Below, piece after piece: positions 40,473-49,559 of a stretch of DNA of 64,000 nucleotides. Where the stretch lies: positions 310,001 through 374,000 of the forward strand of contig OZ007032.1 in the NCBI GenBank assembly GCA_963931615.1, given 5' to 3'. This stretch comes from Coprenecus sp902388455 (GTDB lineage Bacteria > Bacteroidota > Bacteroidia > Bacteroidales > UBA932). The first letter of the stretch is position 1; each line of letters begins with the position of its first letter. The notes beneath the pieces were generated by a model that did not search any database, was not told the DNA's origin, and saw nothing but the letters and a program-made list of their open reading frames with translations. A program made the translations under genes and the position numbers.

Positions 40473-41897
40473 TTATTTTCCGGAGGTTTCGGATTCTTCT
40501 TCCGGGACGGACCAGCCGCCGCCGAGAGCCTTGTAGAGGCCGATGATGGCGAGGAATTCGTCACGGACGGAGTTGGAGTAGTCGATCTCGGCGTTGAAGT
40601 AGCTGCGCTGGGCATCGAGGACGTCCATGTAGCTGATGTAGCCGTTCTGGTACTGGAAGAGGGCGAGCTCCACGTATTTGCGGGAGGCGTCCTGCAGATT
40701 GCCCAGAAGGGATACTTTCTCGCGTGCGGAGTTGTAGGAGGCGACTGCATCATTGACCTCCTTGAAGACTTCGAGGACTTTCTGCTCGTACTGGTATCTC
40801 TCCTGGTTGTAGGCTTCTATGGAGGCCTGGTAGCGGGCCTTGTTCTTGCCGAAAGCGAAAAGGGGCGAAGTCAGGTTCAGGACAGGATACCAGTAGGGCC
40901 CTGTGAAGAAGTGGGTGAAGGTGTTGTTCTCCACTCCTGCTGTAAAGGATATCTCCAGCCTGGGAAAACGGTTGGCCCAGGCTACTCCCACATCGGCCAT
41001 GGCGGCCTTGAGGGCCTGTCCGGCGGCCAGCAGGTCGGGACGGCGCTGGAGCAGTTCGGAAGGTACTCCTACGTGCATCAGGTCGGGGAAACGGTCGTGG
41101 GTGTTGAGCCTGGAGCGCTCTACGGATGAAGGGAACTCTCCGGCAAGGAGGGCTATTTCGTGTTCCTTTATGGCGATGTCTCTCTGAAGGTCAGGTACGA
41201 GAGCTGCGGTGCTGGCATACTCTACCTGTGCCTGCTGGTAAGGTATCTCGGTGGTTAGTCCGCCTTCAAAACGGAGACGGGCCTGTTTGACGTTCTCTCT
41301 CCAGGTGTCGCGGGTGCGGAGGACGATGTCCAGTTCGTTGTCCAGGGCGGCCAGTTCGAAGTATGCCGTGGCCACTGCGGCTACGAGGGTCATCTGCATG
41401 GCTCTCTGCGACTCGATGGAGCCGAGGTACTGGGCGATAGCCCCGCGGTTGGTCCAGCGCAGGCGGCCGAAGAAATCCACCTCCCAGGAGACTCCGGCCT
41501 TCAGACCGAACTCATTGTCCTTGACGGGGGCCGCATCTGTGTACTGATAGTTCTCCTGGTCCAGATAGCCTCTGGCATTGAAGGACGGGAACTGGTCGGC
41601 GCGGACTACCCTGTGGAGACGCTCGAGTTCGCGGACCCTGGCGGCTGCCGTAAGCATGTCCCTGTTGTTTTCCAGAGTCTTCTCTATGAGGTCCTTGAGC
41701 AGGGGGTCGGAGAATATCTCAGACCACTCGAGGTCGGCCAGGCAGAGCGAGTCGGCGTAGCCTCCCGGCAGAACTGTCTCAGGGATATCGAGCTGGGGGT
41801 CGATGCATTTCTTCACTGCTGCCCCGCACCCCTGCAGGAGGATGAGCGCACTGCATGCCGCAGCTGCGACGGATATTTTCAATGTAATTTGTCTCAT
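40473..41897 (-). CDS. RND efflux outer-membrane factor (OprM/NodT-type lipoprotein)
   Basis: 474 aa from the ATG at 41897, overlapping the RND transporter stop by 4 nt. The lipoprotein signal ends LILLQGC with Cys24. Two OEP repeats follow, with the long coiled-coil segments of a TolC-like channel (LLKDLIEKTLENNRDMLTAA, written as LIEKTLENNRDML, and KVLEVFKEVNDAVASYNSAR) and the NodT-type LLQRRPDLLAAGQ motif. As a trimer it would form the exit duct of the pump made by the two preceding genes. It is the last gene of the operon, before a strong terminator. Confidence 0.94.
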   Translation of the reverse strand: MRQITLKISVAAAACSALILLQGCGAAVKKCIDPQLDIPETVLPGGYADSLCLADLEWSEIFSDPLLKDLIEKTLENNRDMLTAAARVRELERLHRVVRADQFPSFNARGYLDQENYQYTDAAPVKDNEFGLKAGVSWEVDFFGRLRWTNRGAIAQYLGSIESQRAMQMTLVAAVATAYFELAALDNELDIVLRTRDTWRENVKQARLRFEGGLTTEIPYQQAQVEYASTAALVPDLQRDIAIKEHEIALLAGEFPSSVERSRLNTHDRFPDLMHVGVPSELLQRRPDLLAAGQALKAAMADVGVAWANRFPRLEISFTAGVENNTFTHFFTGPYWYPVLNLTSPLFAFGKNKARYQASIEAYNQERYQYEQKVLEVFKEVNDAVASYNSAREKVSLLGNLQDASRKYVELALFQYQNGYISYMDVLDAQRSYFNAEIDYSNSVRDEFLAIIGLYKALGGGWSVPEEESETSGK

Positions 41898-44800
41898 GCT
41901 TTCAGTCTCTTCTTTTTCCTGTTGGCAAATCTCTCCTTGAGCCTGTATATCCAGACGAAGAAGAAAGGTACGAATACTATTCCGAAGGTGATGGCCGCTA
42001 TCATGCCGAAGAATACTCCGACGCCGATACCCTGACGGCTGGCCGAGCCGGGTCCGGTGGCAAGCACGAGGGGCAGCATACCGAGGATGAAGGTCAGGGA
42101 GGTCATGACGATGGGCCTGAAACGCAGCTCCGATGCTGCAATGGCGGCCTCTACTATGTCCTTGCCCTTTTCCACCTCTTCCTTGGCGAACTCCACGATG
42201 AGAATAGCGTTCTTGGCGGCCACGCCTATGAGCATTACGAGTCCGATCTGGAAGTAGACGTTGTTTTCCATGCCCAGGACCAGAATCGACAGGAAGGCTC
42301 CGATGCAGGCCACGGGGAGGGAGAGGATGACGGCTATGGGCACTGACCAGCTCTCGTACTGGGCGGCCAGGAACAGGAATACGAAGAGGAAGGCCAGGGC
42401 CAGGACTAGTCCGGTCTGACCGCTCTGCTGTTTCTCCTGATAGGACAGTCCGCTCCATTCGATACCCACATTGGCAGGCAGTTTTTCGCGCACTATCTCC
42501 TCCATGATGTCCATCGCCTGGCCGGAGCTGTAGCCGTGGGCGGCTTCACCGGTGATGGTGGCGGCGTAGTACATGTTGAAGCGCTTGATGGTACCGGGGC
42601 CGGTCGTGTATTCGGTGGTGCCTATCGAGGTTACGGGTATCATGGCTCCGCCGTTGCCGCGGACGAAGTACATGTTCATGTCGTCACGCCACTGGCGGTA
42701 GGGCTCCTCGGCCTGGATGTAGACGCGGTAGACGCGGTTGAAGAGGTTGAAGTCGTTGACGTAGACGGAGCCGGTGAAGGCCTTCATCGTGGTGAACAGG
42801 TCCGAGACGGAGACTCCGAGGAGCTTGGCCCGGTCGCGGTCCACGTCGTAGTAGAGCTTAGGGATGTCGCCCTGCATGGAACTGCTTACGCGGGCGAGCT
42901 CCTTGCGCTGGGAGGCATAATATACTAAGGTGTCGGAGGCTCTCTGCAGCTCCTCGTAGGTCAGGTCGCCGCGGGCCTCGAGGGCCATCTCGAAACCGCC
43001 CGAGGTACCTAATCCGGGGATGACGGGAGGGGTGCTGAGGTAGACCTTACTCTCGGGGTACTGTGAGAACTCATCGGTTACCTTCGCCATGAAGGCGGGC
43101 AGGTCGGGATTCTCCCGCTCGTCCCAGGGCTTCATGATGACGGTCATCTGGCTGCGGGCCTGGTTGGTGCCGACACGGGGGCTGGAACCGGTGACGTTGA
43201 GCACATAGCGTACGTCCGGCTGATCTAAGAGCCAGGCCATGGCCCGGTCGGTGACCTCGCGGGTCCTTTCGAGGGTTGCGCCCTCAGGCAGCTCGAACTC
43301 TACGGTGAAATATCCCTGGTCCTCCTGCGGCAGGAAGCTCTGGGGCACGATCTGAGCCATGGCCCAGATGCAGACGATGCCGATGCCGAAGGCTGCGAAG
43401 GAGCGTTTGGAGTGAGCCAGGAAGTTGCGTATGATGCGGGCGTAGACGGTCTGTCCCTTGGCGAGCCAGCGGTTGATGGCGCGGAAGATGAAGTTCTTGC
43501 GCTCCTCCTCGCCCTCCTGTTTGGGCTTGAGGAACTGGGCGCACATCACGGGGCTCATGGTCAGGGCCACTATGGTGGAGATAATCACGGATACCGCGAT
43601 GGTTATCGTAAACTGGCGGTAGAGGGCGCCGGTGATGCCGGAGAGGAAGCTCACCGGAATGAACACGGCGCAGAGTACCAGCGACATGGCTATCAGGGCG
43701 CTGCCCAGGCCGTTCATGGCTTTCTTGGTGGCTTCGTATGCCGAGAGTTTCTCCTCGTTCATGATGCGGTCCACGTTCTCCACCACGACTATCGCGTCGT
43801 CCACGACGGTACCGATCGCCAGGACCAGACCGAGGAGGGTCAGGGTGTTGAGGGAGAAGCCGAAGATGAGCATCACTCCGAATGTACCGATAAGGGAGAT
43901 GGGAACCGCTATGGCCGGGATGAGGGTGGCCCTCCAGCTCTGCAGGGAGAGGAACACCACTAGGATTACGAGGAACAGGGCTTCGAACAGAGTCTTGTAT
44001 ACCTCGTGAATCGACTGCGAGATGTACTCAGTCATGTCGAAAGGTATCATGTAGGAGATACCTTCGGGGAAATTGCGGCTGATCTCGTCCATGGCCTTCT
44101 TGACGGACTCGGATACTTCCATGGCGTTCATGCCGGGCAGCATACGGATGTCCATCACGGCGGCATTGCCTCCGTTGATACCGCTCTCGGTGTTGTAGGA
44201 CTGGGCCTCGAGGGAGACGCGGGCCACGTCGCGCAGACGGATGATGGAACCGTCCGGATTGGCCCTGAGGACGATGTCCTCGAACTCGCTGACAGTCGAC
44301 AGACGGCCCTGGGCTACGATAGGTACGGTCACGTCCACCCCGTTCATGGGCTGCTGGCCGAGTACTCCGGCCGCTGACTCGCGGTTCTGTTCCCTGAGTG
44401 CGCTCTGGATGTCCTGGACTGTCAGGCCGAGGCTGGCCAGACGCTCGGGCTGTACCCAGATCTGCATGCCGTAGTAGCGGCTGCCGACGTTGGATACGCG
44501 GCCCACTCCGGGAATACGGCGGAGCATGTCGAGTACGTTGAGGGTGGCGTAGTTGCTGAGGTACACCTCGTCGAACTTGGGGTCGTTGGACAGCAGTGTG
44601 ATGGTCATCAGCTTGTTGGATGCCTGCTTGTCCACCGAGATACCGTTCTGTATGACCTCTGCCGGGAGACGGGCCTCGGCCTGCTTGACCCTGTTCTGAA
44701 TCTCGACGGCCGCCAGGTCGGGGTCGGTGTCTATGTCGAAGGTGATGGTGACGGTGAATGAGCCGGAGTTGGTGCTCCGCGACTCCATGTAGAGCATGCC

Positions 44801-45022
44801 GGGAGTACCGTTAAGCTCCTGTTCGATGGGGGTGGCCACGGCCTGTGACACGGTCTCGGCGTCAGCTCCGGGGTAGGAGGCGGAGACCTGCACCACGGGA
44901 GGCACGATCTCCGGATACTGGTCGACAGGCAGCAGGAAGAGGCCTATCATGCCCACCAGCACGATGACGATGGAGACGACCGTGGAGAATATCGGCCGGT
45001 CTATGAAGAAATCACTTTTCAT
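41894..45022 (-). CDS. RND multidrug efflux transporter (AcrB/MexB family, HAE1)
   Basis: 1042 aa, the standard size, with 12 predicted membrane helices and two large periplasmic loops. The N-terminus MKSDFFIDRPIFSTVVSIV is the HAE1 hallmark. The proton-relay Asp pair is present in GTVVDDAIVVVENVDRI near residue 405, and FLSLQSWRATLIPAIAVP and the later LPVACIGAF segments fit. It exports hydrophobic drugs, detergents or bile salts with proton uptake. The start overlaps the fusion protein by 11 nt and the stop overlaps the outer-membrane factor by 4 nt. The substrate range cannot be told. No local regulator is encoded beside it. Confidence 0.96.
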   Translation of the reverse strand: MKSDFFIDRPIFSTVVSIVIVLVGMIGLFLLPVDQYPEIVPPVVQVSASYPGADAETVSQAVATPIEQELNGTPGMLYMESRSTNSGSFTVTITFDIDTDPDLAAVEIQNRVKQAEARLPAEVIQNGISVDKQASNKLMTITLLSNDPKFDEVYLSNYATLNVLDMLRRIPGVGRVSNVGSRYYGMQIWVQPERLASLGLTVQDIQSALREQNRESAAGVLGQQPMNGVDVTVPIVAQGRLSTVSEFEDIVLRANPDGSIIRLRDVARVSLEAQSYNTESGINGGNAAVMDIRMLPGMNAMEVSESVKKAMDEISRNFPEGISYMIPFDMTEYISQSIHEVYKTLFEALFLVILVVFLSLQSWRATLIPAIAVPISLIGTFGVMLIFGFSLNTLTLLGLVLAIGTVVDDAIVVVENVDRIMNEEKLSAYEATKKAMNGLGSALIAMSLVLCAVFIPVSFLSGITGALYRQFTITIAVSVIISTIVALTMSPVMCAQFLKPKQEGEEERKNFIFRAINRWLAKGQTVYARIIRNFLAHSKRSFAAFGIGIVCIWAMAQIVPQSFLPQEDQGYFTVEFELPEGATLERTREVTDRAMAWLLDQPDVRYVLNVTGSSPRVGTNQARSQMTVIMKPWDERENPDLPAFMAKVTDEFSQYPESKVYLSTPPVIPGLGTSGGFEMALEARGDLTYEELQRASDTLVYYASQRKELARVSSSMQGDIPKLYYDVDRDRAKLLGVSVSDLFTTMKAFTGSVYVNDFNLFNRVYRVYIQAEEPYRQWRDDMNMYFVRGNGGAMIPVTSIGTTEYTTGPGTIKRFNMYYAATITGEAAHGYSSGQAMDIMEEIVREKLPANVGIEWSGLSYQEKQQSGQTGLVLALAFLFVFLFLAAQYESWSVPIAVILSLPVACIGAFLSILVLGMENNVYFQIGLVMLIGVAAKNAILIVEFAKEEVEKGKDIVEAAIAASELRFRPIVMTSLTFILGMLPLVLATGPGSASRQGIGVGVFFGMIAAITFGIVFVPFFFVWIYRLKERFANRKKKRLKA

Positions 45023-46355
45023 TCGCTGTAGTCTCTGTCTTGGTGCTGTCTGTGTTTCCGTATGATGTGCTGTCGGCCGCTGATGCCGTGCTGTCGGTGC
45101 CGAACGAGAAGCGGCCGTCGTTCTCAGAGTCTGCCTGAGGACGTTCCGGTGCTACGATTATCGGGGCGACCTTGACACCGTGGCTGAGCTTGTGGAAACC
45201 CTCGACTATGATGTTCTCGTCAGGTCCTAATCCCCGCTCGACGACTACGTTGTTACCTACCTCGGGGCCGAGCTCAATAAATCTCTTCTCGACTATGCTG
45301 TCCGGACGGCAGGCGTAGACGTAGGCTCCGCCCTTCTCGATGACCAGGGCCTTGGTAGGCACCACGATGGCATCCTCGCGCACGTCCAGGAGGAGGCGCA
45401 CCTTGGTGATCTGTCCGGGAAGGAGGGCACGGTCAGGATTGGCCATCTCGGCCCTGACGGAAAATGTTCCGGTGTTGGGGTCCACCTGAGGGTCAGCGAA
45501 GTCCACGAAACCCTTCATCGGGTATTCCGAGTTGTCGGCCAGGGTGATGGTCACGTAGGGGTTCCACTTGCGGGCGGTATCCTGCTGTCCGAGGTTGACG
45601 TTTCTCTCGCGGCTCTTAAGGTAGTCGAGCGACGTCATGCTGAAATCCACCTGGACGGTGTCGCTCTTGACGATAGTGGTGAGCAGGGATTTTCCGCCTG
45701 GGCCGACGAGGGTTCCGAGGTCGACGTTGCTCTCACTGATGAAACCTGAGATGGGAGACTGGACAGTGGTGTATCCGAGGGCGATCTCTGCCTGGGTCAG
45801 GTCCGCCTCGCTCATGACCACCTCGGCTTTGGCGCTTTCGTAAGCGGCAATGGCATTGTCCAGGTCCAGACGGCTGGCTGCGTTCTGCTCAAAGAGGGGA
45901 CGGATACGCTCCAGGTCTCTCTCGGCCTTGAGCTCCAGGGCCTTGTTCTTGTTGAGCTGGGCCTTGGCCCTCTCCATGTCCGCACGGTAAGGCTTTGGGT
46001 CGATGATGAACAGGGTCTGATTCTTTCTGACGTAGGACCCTTCCTCGAACAGTATCTCCTCGAGGTATCCCTCGACCCTTGCACGTACCTCTACGAACTG
46101 CTGGGCACTGATTTTTCCGGCGTACTCACCGTAGATTTCCACGTCGTCGATGACCACGGGCTGCGCCTCGACTATCGGATACTCCGGCTTGGGCGGCTCC
46201 GGCCACGAAAGTATGATCCACACGGTGATGCCTGCCACGAGCACTCCGAGGACGACATACCATATCCATTTCGGCAGTCGCCGTATTTTCCTGATTCTGA
46301 CGGCCACTCTCCGGCCTGTCCTGGTAAATTTCTCTGTAGGGATGTTAATCTGCAT
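45012..46355 (-). CDS. RND efflux periplasmic adaptor (membrane fusion protein)
   Basis: 447 aa. A basic N-terminus, one membrane helix (about residues 31-52), then the barrel-sandwich-hairpin order of HlyD/AcrA: GEYAGKISAQQFVEVRARVEGYLEEI (key piece VRARVEGYLEEILFEEG), a coiled-coil hairpin (about 110-190), the second lipoyl half (VQSPISGFISESNVDLGTLV) and a beta-barrel. The anchor is a helix rather than a lipidated Cys. A Ser/Thr-rich tail ends the protein. It is the first gene of the three-gene efflux operon. Confidence 0.94.
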   Translation of the reverse strand: MQINIPTEKFTRTGRRVAVRIRKIRRLPKWIWYVVLGVLVAGITVWIILSWPEPPKPEYPIVEAQPVVIDDVEIYGEYAGKISAQQFVEVRARVEGYLEEILFEEGSYVRKNQTLFIIDPKPYRADMERAKAQLNKNKALELKAERDLERIRPLFEQNAASRLDLDNAIAAYESAKAEVVMSEADLTQAEIALGYTTVQSPISGFISESNVDLGTLVGPGGKSLLTTIVKSDTVQVDFSMTSLDYLKSRERNVNLGQQDTARKWNPYVTITLADNSEYPMKGFVDFADPQVDPNTGTFSVRAEMANPDRALLPGQITKVRLLLDVREDAIVVPTKALVIEKGGAYVYACRPDSIVEKRFIELGPEVGNNVVVERGLGPDENIIVEGFHKLSHGVKVAPIIVAPERPQADSENDGRFSFGTDSTASAADSTSYGNTDSTKTETTANEK

Positions 46356-46381
46356 AATACTGCAATATAGCTATAGCGGTG

Positions 46382-46414
46382 CAAATATAGACCAAATCGA
46401 CAGACTATTGCAAA
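46382..46414 (-). promoter_or_regulatory. Promoter of the RND efflux operon
   Basis: TATATTTG (46382-46389) on the minus strand is 26 nt before the ATG of the adaptor gene; TTTG at 46411-46414 gives a 21-nt spacer, slightly longer than the usual 19. Confidence 0.55.
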
Positions 46415-46448
46415 AATTGTACCTTAATGCAGAAATAATTACCCCATT

Positions 46449-47351
46449 TCAGAGAGCGCATCCCGCGGCGAACAGCAGCGCCATGAGGAAAAAATTGCGG
46501 GACGTCTTGCCCAGGAAGGGGTTTAGGGCTGCTCCGTCGGTATCGCTGATGCGCCGGGAAGTGGCCAGATGCAGGGCAGCGTACAGCAGCAGGGGAGCGG
46601 CGCACCATCCGGGCTTGCTCAGGACAATGGCGGCTGCGGCCAGCATCGTGGCGCAAAGTCCCAGCAGGTAGTACAGGATAATGGCGGTGCTGCCTCCGAG
46701 GCGCACGACGATGGTCTTCTTCTCCTGAGCGGCGTCTTCTGCGCGGTCGCGGTAGTTGTTGACCATCAGCAGGCAGTCCACGGCCAGGCCGCAGGCGAGT
46801 CCGGCCAGGGTGGTCTGCAGGTCCCAGGTCCCTGTCTGCAGGTAAAATGTGAATCCCACGGGGACAATCCCGAAGAAGACCAGCACCAGCACATCGCCCA
46901 GCCCCAGCCTCGAGAATTTCGTGGTATACAGGAAGCAGAACAGCACGCAGAGGGCGCCCACTGCTATCATCCACGGACCGCCGGTCCATATCAGGGGCAG
47001 TCCGGCCGCACAGGCGAGGACCGTCGTGACCAGAATACCGGTCTTCATGGCTCCGGGGGTAATCCACCCCTGTGCGCAGGCCCGTTTCGGCCCGAGCCGC
47101 CGCTCCGTATCCCCGCCCTTGCGGAAATCGAAATAGTCGTTGACGAAGTTGGCGTCCACCTGCATGATCCACGCGAAGAGCATGCACAGCACGAACGTCG
47201 CCCAGTCAAACGCCTCTGCCGGCGACATCCCGCTGCCCTCCATCCACATCCACGCGCAGCCTCCTCCCATAATGACGGGCGTGGCCGCCCCAGCCAGAGT
47301 TTTCGGTCTGGCCGCGAGCACCCATGCTTTCATCGAGTTTAGTCTCATCAT
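46449..47351 (-). CDS. menA: 1,4-dihydroxy-2-naphthoate polyprenyltransferase
   Basis: About 300 aa. The ATG at 47351 is preferred (47348 is next to it); a GTG at 47360 overlaps the stop of the upstream gene. A UbiA-family membrane enzyme that joins the polyprenyl chain to DHNA in menaquinone synthesis. The first Asp-rich motif is NDYFDFRKGGD near residue 72, the second NNYRDRAEDAAQEKKT near 192, with about eight or nine membrane helices. The other men genes are not in the window. It follows the AlbA_2 gene closely and may be co-transcribed. Confidence 0.92.
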   Translation of the reverse strand: MMRLNSMKAWVLAARPKTLAGAATPVIMGGGCAWMWMEGSGMSPAEAFDWATFVLCMLFAWIMQVDANFVNDYFDFRKGGDTERRLGPKRACAQGWITPGAMKTGILVTTVLACAAGLPLIWTGGPWMIAVGALCVLFCFLYTTKFSRLGLGDVLVLVFFGIVPVGFTFYLQTGTWDLQTTLAGLACGLAVDCLLMVNNYRDRAEDAAQEKKTIVVRLGGSTAIILYYLLGLCATMLAAAAIVLSKPGWCAAPLLLYAALHLATSRRISDTDGAALNPFLGKTSRNFFLMALLFAAGCAL

Positions 47352-47356
47352 ATTTC

Positions 47357-48688
47357 TCACTGTTTCTTTAACAAATCCATGCCCTTGTCTGTAAGGCGGT
47401 ATTTCTGGTCAGGATGATTTGCCTGCTCAGGGTGTGTTTGAGTTATGAGGTTGTCCTGCAAGGCCGGGTATAGATAAGACTTCAGGAAATTGTCCCGCCC
47501 TTTTAAGGCCAGGAACTCCATGATTTCCCTAACGGACAGCGTTTGCCCGTCCAGACATTTTATCAGGGATGCAACTTGTTTTGTAGGTTGTCCTGTAGGT
47601 TGTCCTGTAGGTTGTCCTGCAGGTTGTCCTGCGGGTTTGTATCGGAATATCAATTTTACCTCGTCTGCAGTTATCCTGTATTCAGGTTCCGGCAAACCGG
47701 CTTTTTGACATTCATCGATGATTAGATTTATTCCTCGCCCCCAGCTTTCCAGCACTTTCCGGATATACAGCGTGTCTGCTATCAAAGGATTTCGGGGTTT
47801 TGAGCCATGCTCAGATCTAATCCTTGCCATATCCCATCCGGAAGGGAATGAACCTGGATTCTCAATCTCCAGCCGATCGTCATATACAGCAATGGCCACA
47901 GATCCTCCAGCATCCCGGTAACTCCTGTGACATAGACTGTTTATTACCGCCTCCCTTATTGCTTTGTATGGAATCTCCAAATGTTCTTCCCTTTCCAGAG
48001 TCTCTGTAGTACCGGACATTGAAAGATGCTTGAATATAAACGCCATAGCCGCATCGAGCAGTTGGAATAAGTTCCCATGTACACGCTGGTTGTCCGTGAA
48101 TACGGTTTTGTCTGTGCCCTTGAAGCGGGCAAGCCGCAGCAGATTTTGAGGATATTGTGCGAGTTTCCTTTTCGCGAACAATATTGCCGCAGCGTTGTTA
48201 AGAATCCCATTTTCAAGAATATTCAGCTTTTCGAGTATTCCAGGAATCTCATTGCCGGTTGTTTCGGGCAAACGCCCGCTTTCTATGCCCAGGCGCACTG
48301 TCTTCCGGATTTCCTCCTCGTCCAGGTCAGAAAGTTTCAATTCCGGATTAGGGTATGTTTCCCAACCATGCCTGGTTTCTTCCCGCTTAAGAAGAAATTC
48401 ATTGTATTTGCTTTGCGGCATAGTGGACGTTACGCTTTCCACCCGCATGTAGGGACGCCCCTTGTAGGAGAACGGTCGGTTTCGTCTTGAGTCTTCCACG
48501 TGCAGTACGATGACTTTTTTCTTGTCATTGATGCCGAACAGTACTGTCCCGCCATCCTTATTCAGAAAGGCGCACAGTGTTTCCATCCCTCGTTCCAGCT
48601 GACCGGTAGTTTCCTTATACTCAACCGAATCTGTTTCTGCATCCGAGACTATCAATTTGTTTATGTCATCCAGTGTCGTTATGTCCAT
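47357..48688 (-). CDS. AlbA_2-domain ATP-binding protein (putative transcriptional regulator)
   Basis: 443 aa. The N-terminal AlbA_2 (Schlafen-like) domain is marked by SVEYKETTGQLERGMETLC and KDGGTVLFGINDKKKV (residues about 20-60). A middle GHKL-like part contains YKAIREAVINSLCHRSY, IENPGSFPSGW and NPLIADTLYI, typical of this family. A repeated GQPT/GQPA linker (about residues 354-369) then leads to a winged-helix C-terminus ending TDKGMDLLKKQ. Such proteins are often called transcriptional regulators or RecG-like helicases, but their true roles, including possible defence functions, are poorly known. menA follows at once. A TATTTTTG box at 48713-48720 may be the promoter. Confidence 0.82.
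   Translation of the reverse strand: MDITTLDDINKLIVSDAETDSVEYKETTGQLERGMETLCAFLNKDGGTVLFGINDKKKVIVLHVEDSRRNRPFSYKGRPYMRVESVTSTMPQSKYNEFLLKREETRHGWETYPNPELKLSDLDEEEIRKTVRLGIESGRLPETTGNEIPGILEKLNILENGILNNAAAILFAKRKLAQYPQNLLRLARFKGTDKTVFTDNQRVHGNLFQLLDAAMAFIFKHLSMSGTTETLEREEHLEIPYKAIREAVINSLCHRSYRDAGGSVAIAVYDDRLEIENPGSFPSGWDMARIRSEHGSKPRNPLIADTLYIRKVLESWGRGINLIIDECQKAGLPEPEYRITADEVKLIFRYKPAGQPAGQPTGQPTGQPTKQVASLIKCLDGQTLSVREIMEFLALKGRDNFLKSYLYPALQDNLITQTHPEQANHPDQKYRLTDKGMDLLKKQ
47584..47631. repeat. Four tandem 12-bp units inside the AlbA_2 gene
   Basis: Units of TAGGTTGTCCTG (three exact, the fourth starting C) encode the GQPT/GQPA linker. Twelve bases keep the frame, so copy-number change would lengthen or shorten the linker only. 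Confidence 0.9.
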
Positions 48689-49109
48689 TTGCCAATTTTG
48701 GTTTCAGACATACAAAAATACGAAAATATGAGAGACCCAGGTCGCTTTTCAGTAGTTATTTCTGCGTTCACTACCGCTGCGGTGTCCTGTTTCACAATTA
48801 TAGGTGAGTATTCTGTTTCTCCCGCTCCACTCCTTCGGAAGGAGCAGTAGGAAAACGCGTCTGTATTCACAACAAATTTATAAGGTGTTGATTATCAGCT
48901 TGGATTTTTCAGCACAGCACCACGAAGTCAATTCGTTAACTGAAGGTGCCGCTGCTCCGTCTGTGTCCCTGCCGAGCCGTCAGGAAGGAGTGAGTGTCGC
49001 TGGATTTTCTGCTGCGTCACCTAGTTGTGGGAAAAGCTGGTATCTGGCATTGCGGTATTTGTTGTTGTTCAGCGTTATGCGCCAGCCGTTTCCCGAAATC
49101 CGATGGAGC

Positions 49110-49279
49110 AACGGTAAGTACTGCAGCGCCTCAAAATTGCAGAACCTTGGTTTACAGGGTGTTATGATTGAAGTGTGTGCTTTTGGGCTGGTTGCAGCAG
49201 CTCGAAAAGCACACCTTATATTTGTAATTACTTGATTGTCATTATGTTGTTATAATGCACCGCCCGCGTACTTACCGTT
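49110..49279. repeat. 12-bp inverted repeat enclosing a nested hairpin; possible structured RNA
   Basis: AACGGTAAGTAC (49110-49121) is the exact reverse complement of 49268-49279. Between them a second perfect 10-bp pair, GTGTGCTTTT (49175-49184) and AAAAGCACAC (49205-49214), encloses a further GCTG/CAGC pairing, and a CTGCA/TGCAG pair lies near 49121-49142. The nesting fits a branched RNA closed by the 12-bp helix. No known RNA family is recognised. Confidence 0.55.
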
Positions 49280-49416
49280 ACTCTAGCAGTCTTCTCAGAA
49301 TTTCCCGGTCCTAAGAGTTCGCTATGTTGCAGACATACTTCGGATACTTACTGACTACGGTTTCTCCGGCATTATAGTGGCAGGAATACTTGTACGCGGC
49401 GACGTGCGGAAAACGA

Positions 49417-49445
49417 AACGGCCTCGGAGCGTTTCCGGGGCCGTT
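49417..49445 (-). terminator. Terminator-like hairpin after the DUF362 gene
   Basis: A 12-bp stem (49417-49428 with 49434-49445, one G-T pair) and a 5-nt loop. On the minus strand it is followed by TCGTTTTCC, a weak T tract. It lies about 115 nt after the DUF362 stop. Confidence 0.55.
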
Positions 49446-49559
49446 GGGCGTTCGCAGTTCGCGGCCATAAGAGAGGCCGGAGTGGGTCAGGCTATCAGGT
49501 GGTGAGGCATTCGTACTTCTGGTAGTGGAGTCCCTGGTCGCAGATGATGCCGGAGGGGC

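Larger units (their letters stand above)
48689..49559. other. 871-nt region without a convincing gene
   Basis: Between the AlbA_2 gene start and the DUF362 gene end. The longest plus-strand frame (48804-49235) has no domain, no start context and an odd composition, so I do not call it. Visible structures are a short hairpin CTCCTT/AAGGAG (48831-48845), a 12-bp inverted repeat with an inner hairpin (49110-49279), a plus-strand TATATTTG box at 49217-49224, and a terminator-like hairpin (49417-49445). The region may hold a small RNA, a mobile-element relic or a decayed gene. Confidence 0.6.

Noticed and set aside
41898..42458. N-terminal extension of the outer-membrane factor frame
   Set aside because: This stretch overlaps the RND transporter and is Arg/Pro-rich nonsense; the ATG at 41897 opens a proper lipoprotein signal.
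48804..49235. 143-codon open frame in the gene-free region
   Set aside because: No recognisable domain, no start context or promoter, and it runs through inverted repeats; more likely non-coding.
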